Below, piece by piece: positions 32,016 to 41,403 of a DNA stretch of 64,000 bases. Made by a program: the position numbers and the translations under genes. Below the pieces are notes generated by a model. The model did not search any database. It saw only the letters and a list, made by a program, of their open reading frames with translations, and was not told the DNA's origin. Source of the DNA: Gracilaria gracilis (taxonomy: Eukaryota > Rhodophyta > Florideophyceae > Gracilariales > Gracilariaceae); contig JARGSG010000105.1 in NCBI GenBank assembly GCA_030374805.1, positions 62,001-126,000 on the forward strand, given 5' to 3'. Each line of letters begins with the position of its first letter. Position 1 is the first letter of the stretch.

Positions 32016-33879
32016 GTGTGCGAAACTGGATCTTGATTGCGCGGATTCTGTCAAATTTCAAGCCGAGTTGGGACGCAAGAAAGGAACAGCTCGCACAGCA
32101 ATTTGAGCCAAGGGAGGCAGTTAGACGAGTAGATATCTACGAGGGAGAAGGGATGACGGTAAGACGTCGGTCGTGAATGCACTGGTGGAACGGAGCTAAA
32201 TGGACGACGGTGGACGCAACTGCGTTCGCAAAGCGATTGCTGTGGGGTGGGTATTTGAGATGTGGGCCGCGAGCTCGCGTTTCGGCAGTCGACGTGGGTG
32301 ACGTGTCAGTTTGTGGCGTGCTGATTGGGGCCAGTGTCGGTTGGGGAAACATCTCAGGCGATAGCGTTTGGGTGGCCAGCCGACCACGGAACTTTTGCTC
32401 CGCCCCGCTGACGCCGAGTTATTGGTGAGCGCGATGCAATGGCGGCTTTCGGTGGATGTGGTGCGCTCTGCTTGACGAAATATCGCACTTTGTCATTGAC
32501 TACCTTCGTACTTTGTGGAAAAAGTTTGTGTGGAAGTTTGTGTGGTTGTCAGCGATTTCCTCACCTACTGTAGATACGTATCTTGTTGACGGGCTGGGCT
32601 CTCTTGCGATCACTGCTCGCGTTGCATGGCGGCGTGTGATTGTTGTTGGCCATTGGCGGTAGGTCGCCACGCAATTTGAGTTTTGGCGACGCATCATGTT
32701 TGGCTCTCTCTCCACTGCGACAAGAGAAAGCCGGAAAGCCTAAACCGACTATGTAGATATGTTGAGTGACCCTTGGTAGCTCTAAACCATTCAGACGCCA
32801 GTGTAGGAACACGCCGCGCATTGTTCTGTTCGGGGCGGAGACGTCAAGGTGGCCAAGTCGCAGTCGCACTGCAATAGCTTACTCCCGGTTGAAGAGAACG
32901 ACATCTATGATAGCTGGTTGACAGAAGGTTAAAACTCCCCACTTATCGGTTCGGAATTCTTCGTGAGCTGAATCTGAATATGTTCAAAGCATTTAAGGGT
33001 TCTGTGAAAGAGCTGGGGAGCCTAGCTAGTTGTGTTATCCTTCTTCTCTGCTGTGGCTCTTTAGTTCCTGATCTCGAAACTAAGAAAAAGCTACTAATCT
33101 GACTATTCCACTACCGGAGAGTGTGCGTATGTGTGTGTACTAATAGTACAAATATGGCCATCAATCGAATCGTTCTGTACTGTTCCATGATGCTGCCTTT
33201 CTGTTCTCAGGCCCACAAGTTCCCACTTTGACGTACTGTTTACCACCCCGGTGTGCTCCAAAGCAAAATATGGCATTGGCTTCTTACCCAAACCTAAATG
33301 CTGAAGGCATAGTTCTCCTGCTACTTCTCAGTACGGACATGAGTCGACGTCAAAGAAGAAAATGGAGAACAACGAGTTCGGAAACCTTATCTCAAGTACA
33401 CACGATTGAATCTCCGTCCTAACTGGAACTCACTTCCTAGCCATACACTTTGATCACTATATACCACGTTGTAGAACAACCGATTCAAACTCAGAAGGAC
33501 CTGCTTTGGCACATGTCCAAAGATAAACAGTTTCGCATTGCGATCCGAGTTCCTCTTCAAATTACTAAAACGGCCAGCGAACCGGGGTTTTCCCGTACCT
33601 GTACCGTTTTCCTTTCAACGCCTTGTATTAGACCGTCCATGTGCACGGCATTGAACACCGACTTTAATCTAATCGGATACTTCGTTCCTTCGTTCCCTCT
33701 AGCATGCTTACTCCGACACGTCAGTCGTTTTTTTCTATCCCATAGCTGCATGCCGGGCTGCCACGCATCCAACATGTACATGCACATACATAGTATCTAA
33801 ACTTCAGGTCACCTAGCTCTACAGGTACATAGATGAGCGCAGCGGTGAATTGGGGGAGGTTGGCGCCGGTTGCTGGGGA
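32016..33879. other. Intergenic stretch, no gene recognised
   Basis: Upstream region of the HAT-factor gene, then AT-richer sequence with only short shadow frames. No 5S or R1 sequence until about 33880. Confidence 0.45.
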
Positions 33880-34410
33880 TAGAAGAGACGGAAAACGGAC
33901 GTTGTGGGTGCGGAAAAGGTGGGCGAAACGTGGGCGAAACAAAACAAAACAACATTCGGCACTGGGGATTCCAGACCGATCCCTCATGTCAGTACTAGCC
34001 CAGCTCAAAGTGACTTAGCTTCGCAGTTCGGGATGGGATGCGGCGCATGTCAGCTTGATGTGGCCGAATGTGATGGACTTATTCGGAAATTAATTACTTA
34101 AAGACTAGCCAATACTCACAACACAAGTTCTAGCACATTGCGTATGTACGTATCTCGACATATCGATGTGATCTAAAACCAACTCTTCGCTCCGCTCCGA
34201 AGGACTTAACAACCACCCCCACACCATCATCGAGATGATTCGCTTTAGAACACTATCTCTTTTACGTAGCGTTACAACTTCCACCTCTTGCAACACTACC
34301 CTTCTATCTTTTGCCACGGCTGCGTTAGCTACATAGTGTACATCTACGACGAAATTGCTGCTGTTGACCCGTGCTCCAACCATACATCTCGCCTTCTTGA
34401 GAAAGTGAGT
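33880..34410 (-). repeat. 5S-bearing repeat, inverted partner of 26240-26820
   Basis: Contains 5S copy G and about 330 bases on its 5' side that match 26240-26560 in reverse (e.g. ATGATTCGCTT and GTTAGCTACATA stretches). Confidence 0.75.
33952..34071 (-). rRNA. 5S rRNA gene, copy G
   Basis: Minus strand, 120 bases with canonical core and perfect ends. T-rich terminator (TTGTTTTGTTTTG) on its 3' side. About 500 bases of flank are shared with copy F in inverted orientation. Confidence 0.88.
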
Positions 34411-34960
34411 AACAACGATAAAAAATATGATGAAAGACGCGCCCGCAATAAACAACACGTAAGAACGAGAGGGAAGGTGCCGGAGTATAAATGAATATGT
34501 GTGCGATAAGTTTCAATGTAGCTGGCTGAGAGGATGGTTGATGCAAAGAGGATATCGAAAGCTCGGGGGCTGGTCGGCAGCGGCTTTTGTGCTGGGACGA
34601 GCACACTCTCCCATACCTGCTAAAAATCAGCATTGCTTTGGGCACGGCCCCATCAACGTGACTACAATTAAGTGTTGTCGGCATCGAAAGATGTGGTGTG
34701 TGGTGCTTGAGTGCGCTTCCGACTGCTGATACTTGGAACTTGTTGGCTGTGGAGTGATGCGGGGCGATGAGTTTCCAATTAAGTCACAGAAGGATCCTCC
34801 TGTCGTTGGAGATTGTGGTGACGTTTGCGTTGTGACTGAATTGGAACGATCCAAAAGAACGAGTTTCGCGAATTCGTCTATGTCAAACCCACTCGTCCTT
34901 GTGCCAAGAATGGGTCCCCATGGAGAGGAGGACGCACATACACACCTTACAAACCATGGA
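34411..34960 (-). repeat. Diverged R1-family segment
   Basis: Minus strand. The arrangement around CACAAAAGCCGCTGCCGA (near 34590) and the AACAACACG stretch match the promoter half of R1. The block near 34640-34860 matches the R1-adjacent block at 13441-13728. It leads into the coiled-coil relic. Confidence 0.6.
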
Positions 34961-35247
34961 TGACATTCGTGGTTTGCATTGACAACCAGAATGACTTCTA
35001 CCAGAGCAAACCAAATGTAGATTTCTGAGGGAGACGGTGAGCAAATGCAATCGTTTCTCTGCCGTTGACCAAGTTCAATATTTAATCATGCCTTCTATTC
35101 TGCATTTAGGGAATGCATGTGTCGCGGAGAGTGCGACGAAGAGTACAACTCACGGCGATCGGGGAACATCAGCAGCCAAAATCTTTAGTAAGACTGAATG
35201 TAATTGGCAGGTAATTGGTACTGACAGGCGTGGAGCGAACAGAGCGG

Positions 35248-35255
35248 TATAAAAG
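35248..35255 (+). promoter_or_regulatory. TATA box before the coiled-coil relic
   Basis: TATAAAAG in AGAGCGGTATAAAAGGCACC, 25 bases before the first ATG at 35273 and 63 before the second at 35311. Confidence 0.5.
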
Positions 35256-35272
35256 GCACCATTCATATCCTA

Positions 35273-35797
35273 ATGGCCTCCTCTCCTCTTCCGCCGCCCG
35301 CCTTTGCTCACATGTCCATCTTCCGTCGTAAGCGTAAGCATGATCGGCCTTGTGATAAATCTTTTGATTTCGTCCATTGTTGCAGGTCATGCCCGCCACA
35401 ACCAGCAACCCAATGTTGGGTTGCTGGTTGTGGCGGGCATGACCTGCAACAATGGACGAAATCAAAAGATTCGTATGAACAGGAGGGCGGGGAAAGTTGA
35501 CGAGATAGAAAAAGGGTATTCCGCACTCCAGTGCCATCTTCAAACCCTGCAACTGGAGGCGAAAAAGGAATTTCAAGAGAAGGAGAAAGCCTGGAGCAAG
35601 GAGTGATAATGGAGAGCATTATGGGCCAAACAATACAAGAGTGCCGAAACGAGCTTGCGTCCTTGGAAAGGCTCGACCCTGAAGACATTGAGCGGCGGGT
35701 CGAGGAGCTCGAGGATCAACGTGTGGCGGTCCGCCAACAGATTATCAATCGAGAAGCGAAAATCCTTGAGCTCCGCGATGCTCTAGACCACAATTGA
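35273..35797 (+). pseudogene. Coiled-coil protein gene relic with a foldback
   Basis: An ATG exon ends CGTC|GTAAGC, and a 58-base intron ends TTGTTGCAG. Splicing would give one frame through the foldback to EKEKAWSKE plus TGA at 35604-35606. The homologous coil (ESIMGQTIQECRNELASLER ... ELRDALDHN) continues in another frame to 35797. Compared with the 16.5 kb copy, about 30 bases are missing at the break. The coil is heptad-like and charged. The function is unknown. Confidence 0.5.
35358..35471. repeat. Perfect 56 bp inverted repeat with a 2-base loop
   Basis: 35358-35413 and 35416-35471 are exact reverse complements, separated by TG. The left arm spans the intron end and the start of the second exon of the coiled-coil relic. 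The right arm reads on as open frame. It would form a long hairpin in RNA or single-stranded DNA. Confidence 0.95.
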
Positions 35798-36255
35798 CGG
35801 AATAGATGATAGGAACTGATAAATGACTGAGTGATTGATTACTGGTCTTCCTGAGCTTGTTGGTCTTTTTGTCCAGTTGCAACGCATATGATCATTTATG
35901 TGTCGCGGAGATCTGCAAATGCTCCAACCTTGAAACACGCGCTCATTGTGGCTCGAAAAGAGATGTCGTAGCTTAAATTGCAGTAGTCCTGTGCATTTCT
36001 ACTATGCATTTCCAACAACATACATAGAGCCCGCTCCGGGATTTCTGCTCTGAGACTGAGTGTCTACATACTATAACGGACAGCCTGTGCTGGCGAAGTT
36101 GCAGAAGATATGAGGGATTGCGTTCGCTACTATCTACTTCTGGGGTAGCCGCCTAGATGAGAAAACCACCTCCACTTCTGGTGCAAGATACAGCTGCTGT
36201 ACTAGCTTTGGTATTAACTTGTAGTTAAGTAATCAACCCCGCGCCCATGACGAGC

Positions 36256-36375
36256 ACATTCGGCCACATCAAGCTGACATGCGCCGCATCCCATCCCGAA
36301 CTGCGAAGCTAAGGCACTTTGAGCTGGGCTAGTACTGACATGAGGGATCGGTCTGGAATCCCCAGTGCCGAATGA
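36256..36375 (+). rRNA. 5S rRNA gene, copy H
   Basis: 120 bases, canonical core, GGCACTTTG variant. The last base is A instead of T, so the outermost pair is lost. A run of nine T follows. The upstream block is TTAAGTAATCAACCCCGCGC, as in copies B and C. Confidence 0.88.
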
Positions 36376-37426
36376 TTTTTTTTGTTCTTGTTCTACCGCT
36401 CACTCTGTGTTTCACGCTTTTCTGATCTGTCTTCTCCGTACAAAGGTTAAAGGGGATTATGCCCCTTTCCTGGTCTGAAACCTGTGCTGCGGAACGCAGC
36501 TTTTGTGTATCGTATCGTTGCAGTGACTACAGATGCTGATATGCAGGGTATCCCATCTACCAACGGAAGCAAGAGCACCAGCGCGGAACAAATGGAAAGC
36601 GAGTTGAATTCCGAGCGTAGCTTCATCACTCGCCTAGCGATGGTTTCGGTTCGAGTAAAGTTTATCTTTTCAATGGCGGCGGTTTGGGATTGGCGCCACG
36701 CGTTGCGATTGGCTACATATCACGTGCGAAAGAGCATTTTTGCATTGCGAAAAGCGCTTGAACCGTTCACCCTGACGCCCCTGTCGAAGATCTGCATAAA
36801 ATGATGACTTGGAGCACCGCCAAGGGTAGCGTTAACCTACTACAGGTACAGAGGGCTAGCGCTCTGTACTAGGCAAACACCCGCTTTTGTAGGGAGCAAA
36901 CAGACGAGTTAAACTCTTTGCAGCTCAAGATTTATATTTTAGGCGAGCCGTGGCGTGTTCGTTCGTAGTCGGCAGCATTCAGTCTGAATCGCTTCTGCTG
37001 AGTTGCGCAAAGCTTTCTATGCCATACCTGGGTCATCTCCGTGGAAGCACCCAGATAGATACATTGCTACATGAAGCACCATCCCCACGACGTAGTTGCG
37101 CAGCACAGCTCATCGAAATGACGCCTACGTCAAAGACTGCCCTTGAAGGGCGGTCTTTGACGTATCGTGGCCTACGAGTAATACCGCCGTCCAGTTGACG
37201 GCTACAGCGGACAATAAAGGGCCAAAACTGCTACTGCACGCTGATTGGCCAGCACGCAATGTGGGGCGCGCCACCTGCAAAAAGCGGCGGCGGCGGCGGT
37301 GGCGCCATCTGCGCGCAACGCGGAGCTCCAAACCGCACGCGCCGGTGCGACTGCAACTGTGCTGATCTCGCCACAACGTGCCACAGCCGCCGCCGTCGCG
37401 CCTTTAAAGCCGCGTGACCGTCGCCG
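36376..37426. other. 5S-repeat tail and helicase upstream region
   Basis: 36376-37110 resembles the sequence downstream of 5S copy B (6600-6960), with an insertion. An open frame at 36484-36804 lies within it, starts at GTG and is not called as a gene. The helicase 5' flank has a TTTAAAG near 37402. Confidence 0.45.
37126..37164. repeat. Near-perfect hairpin upstream of the helicase gene
   Basis: 19-base arms (TACGTCAAAGAC outer part) with one T/C mismatch and a single-base loop, about 260 bases before the helicase ATG. Could be a foldback remnant or a regulatory structure. Confidence 0.7.
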
Positions 37427-39727
37427 ATGAGCCTTCTTCGACACGCCACGCTGCGCACAATGGTTGCCGTTCGCACCGCCTTCACGCCGGCGCTTCCGCT
37501 GCGCTTGACGCCCTTCACCGCTGCGTCGCGTCTCACCTGCCCGACCACCGTGCTGCGCCCGCGCTATGTGCGCTCTTGTGTCGTTGCCCCTTCTCTGGAT
37601 TCGCAGTCCAAAGCCGTCGCACAGGGCGCCGCCGCTGCAGAACCGCTTACCGTACTTGATGGTGCCCTGCCCTCTCCTATTCAGTCTTCCTTAGAGCCGC
37701 TGCAGACTGACGCGCCGTCTGACGCCGCTGCCGACTACTCTGCTCCGGAGGAGACCTCTAACGCAAGGCCTACCATGTCGTCGTTTCGTTTGTCGCATTC
37801 CACCGTGGAACGTTTGGCAGAGAATGGTATCATTCACCCTACCGAAGTTCAGACTGGCACGTTTGACAACCTGTACGACGGAAAGGATCTCATCGCAAAG
37901 TCACGCACTGGTACAGGCAAGACGCTTGCCTTCGCGTTGCCTATCCTCGAAAGACTGGCCATTTTGAAGAGCGAGCGCCAGTACGACTCGCGTCAAGGAC
38001 CTGCATGTATTGTGCTTGCGCCCACCAGGGAGCTGGCAAAGCAGGTTGGTCGTGAGATGTCCTACATTGGTGGTGGCCTTAACATATCTGTCGAGTGCTT
38101 TTACGGCGGCTCTGCATACGGGCCGCAAGAAGGTGCACTCCGAAGAGGCATTGACGTCGTTGTTGGTACCCCAGGTAGAGTTATGGATCATCTGGACCGC
38201 GGCAATTTGCGTTTATCTAACATTGCCTTTGCCGTTCTGGATGAGGCTGATGAAATGCTCAGCATGGGCTTTTCGCAGGATGTGGAGACCATCTTTGAGA
38301 CTTTGCCCTCGAAGGAGGAGCGTCAAGTCATTCTGTTTTCCGCCACAGTTCCTCCATGGGTGAAGAGTCTTGCGTCTCAATTCCAAAAGGATGATGTCAT
38401 CATGTTCGATGCCATCACATCGGGTACAATGGCGTCCACAACAGTTCGTCACTGTGCGGTCCGTGTTCCGGAGCGAGAAGAGGCTAGAGCTTCATTGTTG
38501 GCTGATATCATCGCTGTGCATAGTCCGACAAAGGACGAGAACCTTGAAGCCAATGGCGTTCGCACGCCGAGTCGCGTCATTGTTTTCACGCAGACGAAGA
38601 GAGAAGCTGATGACTTGGCTACATCAGGTGCCCTCGACGGCTGTGGTGCAGCAGTTCTTCATGGAGATGTTTCTCAGAAACAGCGTGAAGTAACTCTCTC
38701 TCAATTCAGAAATGGACAGTTCCAAGTGCTTGTAGCAACGGACGTTGCTGCAAGAGGTTTGGACATCAGTGGCGTGGACGTCGTGGTGCAGTATCGGGTT
38801 CCTCATGATTCGGAGTCGTACATTCACCGCGCAGGACGAACGGGACGTGCTGGAAGGTCCGGTACAGCCGTAGTGATGTACAGCGACCGTGAGGCCCGTA
38901 ATCTACGCGGACTGGAACGTGACTGCAAGATCAAGTTCGACATGGAGGTGGCGCCTGCGCCGGAAGCTGCTCTAGAAGCAGCAGTGGACGTGGCAATATC
39001 TAACATTAGCACTGTGGACGAGCGCGTTCTAAGGCATTTGATACCACGCGCTGCAGAAATTGCAAAGAAGGGCGAGGAGAGCACGGAAACTATTGCGGCA
39101 ATTCTGGCTATTGCGTGCAGACGCGTGCGATTGGAAGATCGGAGTGTGCTGAGTGGGGAGAAGGGAATGCGGACTTTGCATATCACGAGTGAAACAAGAC
39201 AGCCATTGAATCCTGGGGCAGCTTTGCGAATTATCAAGGAGCTGTCAAGAGACGCCAACTTGGACGGACATGTTGGACTGATTCGAATGTGTCAGGACGG
39301 GTCTGTTGTGCTTGACGTACGTAGTGAGGGTGCCGACGAACTTCTATCCACCGGTGACAGAGTAATGGCGGATACTGGACTGAGCTTGGCTCTGTGCACG
39401 GGAGTACCAGTTTTGCGCGATAACGAGCGACGACGCAATGACCGCACTGACCGCCGCCGTTACGATGACCGACGCCGCGATGACCGCCGCGGTGATGACC
39501 GCCGCGGTGATGACCGTCGAGGTTACTCCAGAGGCGGTGGTCGACGGGAAGGAGGATACTTCCGAGGTGGAACCCGACGAGATGGATACGGGAAGGAGGG
39601 CGGTTACCGGAGAGATAGGTACGATCGGGATGGTTACGGTGGACGTAACAATAGCAGATCACGATTTGATCGACGGGATAACTTTCGTCAACGACGCTCT
39701 CCGGACTTGTTGTCGGATGACTTCTGA
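37427..39727 (+). CDS. DEAD-box ATP-dependent RNA helicase, RH3/DDX21-like, probably plastid
   Basis: 766 codons, ATG to TGA, no intron. A basic, Ser/Thr/Ala-rich N-terminus of about 60 residues looks like a transit peptide. The core has the Q motif, SRTGTGKT (motif I, about residue 160), PTREL, TPGR, DEAD (about 272), SAT, VATDVAARGLD and HRAGRTGRAG (about 467). A GUCT-like domain follows (TLHITSETRQPLNPGAAL region). The tail from about residue 666 is Arg/Gly/Asp-rich, with short direct RRGDD repeats, for RNA binding. Plant RH3 of this layout works in plastid group II intron splicing and ribosome assembly; that role is inferred. Confidence 0.92.
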   Translation: MSLLRHATLRTMVAVRTAFTPALPLRLTPFTAASRLTCPTTVLRPRYVRSCVVAPSLDSQSKAVAQGAAAAEPLTVLDGALPSPIQSSLEPLQTDAPSDAAADYSAPEETSNARPTMSSFRLSHSTVERLAENGIIHPTEVQTGTFDNLYDGKDLIAKSRTGTGKTLAFALPILERLAILKSERQYDSRQGPACIVLAPTRELAKQVGREMSYIGGGLNISVECFYGGSAYGPQEGALRRGIDVVVGTPGRVMDHLDRGNLRLSNIAFAVLDEADEMLSMGFSQDVETIFETLPSKEERQVILFSATVPPWVKSLASQFQKDDVIMFDAITSGTMASTTVRHCAVRVPEREEARASLLADIIAVHSPTKDENLEANGVRTPSRVIVFTQTKREADDLATSGALDGCGAAVLHGDVSQKQREVTLSQFRNGQFQVLVATDVAARGLDISGVDVVVQYRVPHDSESYIHRAGRTGRAGRSGTAVVMYSDREARNLRGLERDCKIKFDMEVAPAPEAALEAAVDVAISNISTVDERVLRHLIPRAAEIAKKGEESTETIAAILAIACRRVRLEDRSVLSGEKGMRTLHITSETRQPLNPGAALRIIKELSRDANLDGHVGLIRMCQDGSVVLDVRSEGADELLSTGDRVMADTGLSLALCTGVPVLRDNERRRNDRTDRRRYDDRRRDDRRGDDRRGDDRRGYSRGGGRREGGYFRGGTRRDGYGKEGGYRRDRYDRDGYGGRNNSRSRFDRRDNFRQRRSPDLLSDDF

Positions 39728-39954
39728 AGACAGAGAGCGAGTTTTACACTGTGCGCTGGCGGGCGGGTGAGATGGAGGTGCTGAGCACAAGTGAAGTGCG
39801 GTTGGAAAGGGTGGAATGGTGTAGGCAGCGGTGTATGCGGGCGGTTGTGAGCGAGAAATCGAAACATAAAAAAGTTACAGGACAAGGGTGAGATCGAACG
39901 TAAAAGAGGCGTTTTAAGCTTTGTGTGAAAGTAAGTTTGCGATGAGGTTAAGTT

Positions 39955-40677
39955 TTACGATAGGAGCGCTTGCACTGAGACCCTGTCGGCGGTGCGTTTG
40001 GGATTGATCTCAACCGTGGGCGAGGCGGCGTCGTCATTGGAGCGCGGCGGCACGGAGGTGTCTGGCTCCGTGGCAACAGCATCGGGTTGATCTTGATCAT
40101 CTTCGTCATAGTCTTCATCATCGTCGTTCGGCGCTGTGGATGAGAGAATAGGCGGCGCCGACGAGGGATGCGGAAGAGGCTGTGGTAGCGTTCGGAACGA
40201 GGGGAGAGAGGGTAGCTCGATTGAAGCAGCTGTACGATGCACTTTGGGTTGATGTTGATTTGGGGAGGTCGGAGATGACGGAGAGCGGGGCCGCTTGTTG
40301 AGGGGGAATGACGGCGAGTCTGACGATGAGTTGGGGGTGGCGGAGGCGGGCTGTCTGGGGTGTCGGCGGCGACGACGCACCGGAGGTTCGGGAGCATCAT
40401 CCTGGAGCGTGTCGACGCGATTGAAGACGTGGCGAAGGAAGTCAAAACTATCGTTTCTCATGACGCAGGCCTTGAGATGTTGGGGCGTTACGGTGGAGGT
40501 GTGGCGAGAGATGGCGACATCGGCGGCTTCTTGCAACACGTTCTCCATCATGCATTCCAGTGCCTTGGCCACCAGCACGGGGGTGACGGTAGCTATCTTG
40601 CCGACGTCGTCGTCGGACTGCATCATCTTCTTGATGCGGGCGACGGGGAATGCGGAAGTGCCCTTTCGACGGCCCAT
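39955..40677 (-). CDS. NC2-alpha / DRAP1-type histone-fold transcription corepressor
   Basis: 240 codons from ATG 40677 to TAA, no intron. Residues ~8-90 are the H2A-like histone fold of NC2-alpha (FPVARIKKMMQSDDDVGKIA, then VLVAKALECMMENVLQEAAD and TPQHLKACVMRNDSFDFL). With NC2-beta (Dr1) it binds TBP on DNA and blocks TFIIA/TFIIB entry. The remaining 150 residues are low-complexity and acidic (DDDDEDYDEDDQDQ), as in animal and plant homologues but longer. It is convergent with the helicase gene (228 bp apart). The copia element starts about 0.4 kb upstream of its ATG. Confidence 0.88.
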   Translation of the reverse strand: MGRRKGTSAFPVARIKKMMQSDDDVGKIATVTPVLVAKALECMMENVLQEAADVAISRHTSTVTPQHLKACVMRNDSFDFLRHVFNRVDTLQDDAPEPPVRRRRRHPRQPASATPNSSSDSPSFPLNKRPRSPSSPTSPNQHQPKVHRTAASIELPSLPSFRTLPQPLPHPSSAPPILSSTAPNDDDEDYDEDDQDQPDAVATEPDTSVPPRSNDDAASPTVEINPKRTADRVSVQALLS

Positions 40678-40891
40678 GGCAGGCGGGGAGGAGGGGGGCT
40701 TGGGGGGGGAAGGGGGAGGGGCGGTGGAGAGGCGGATGTGGAAGGCGGCGCACGGGGCTGTGCTTACAGCTGGAGAGACGAATGCGTTGTCGGCGCGCGT
40801 GGGCGTTGGGATGTGTCGTTGACGTTTGTCTGCACGCGAGATCGGAGCGCGCGGACGAATGGAGCGAAGAGCGATGAGCTGCTTGCGCTTC

Positions 40892-40899
40892 TTTTATAG
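40892..40899 (-). promoter_or_regulatory. TATA box of the NC2-alpha gene
   Basis: CTATAAAAG on the minus strand, about 215 bases before the ATG. The 191 bp direct repeat flanking the copia element begins inside this box (ATAGG), so the left copy keeps the full TATA box while the right copy at 48318 lacks it. Confidence 0.55.
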
Positions 40900-41086
40900 G
40901 CGCGCGTGGTACGCGGCGAGCGGACCGCAGCCGGTCCAACGTGCGCCAGTTCTCGCGCGCACGCGCCCAATTTGATTGCGTCGCAGCGTCCGCGGTCCGC
41001 ACGGACCGCTGGCGTCTCGCGCGTGCTGAATTCGAGAGAGCGCAGGCGCGCCAATTGCGACGTTACATGTGGGAGCTGAGCGGTGC
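40896..41086 (+). repeat. 191 bp flanking direct repeat, left copy
   Basis: Identical to 48318-48508. It abuts the 5' LTR, and its twin abuts the 3' LTR, as a target-site duplication would, but it is about forty times longer than the 4-6 bp usual for LTR integrases. Confidence 0.95.
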
Positions 41087-41403
41087 AGCTGTACACGGTG
41101 CTCAAGGCCCAGCCGCCGTTGGCGGGCCTCTTTGTGTCAGCCATCACTACGCGCTCATGTGCCCAGCCCCCTGAGCGCCCTATCACTTTGAGCTCGGGCG
41201 CGCCTCCGCGCTAGAGGCGCGCCTAACACCACTACAATAAAATACCGGGACTCCGCAGCGCCTGCGCGAGTCCCGGGGGAGCCAGCACGGAGAGAACAGT
41301 CTCTCCCTCTTTCTGCTGGTCCTTGCTCCCGTTTGCTCTAGCCGGCCCGCTCGTCAACCCCACTCGCCTTGCTACCGTCTACGCGATGGACAACGCCACC
41401 CCA
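41087..41403 (+). repeat. 5' LTR of the copia element
   Basis: Matches 48001-48317 exactly. Likely TG...CA limits are 41090-41403 (TGTACAC...CACCCCA). Contains CAATAAAATA, a possible poly(A) signal, and stem-loops around CCGGGACTC/GAGTCCCGG and GGAGAG/CTCTCC. The gag ATG (41386) lies inside it. Confidence 0.93.

Noticed and set aside
36484-36804. 106-residue ORF downstream of 5S copy H
   Set aside because: Starts at GTG, lies in sequence homologous to the noncoding 5S-repeat tail, no recognisable protein features.
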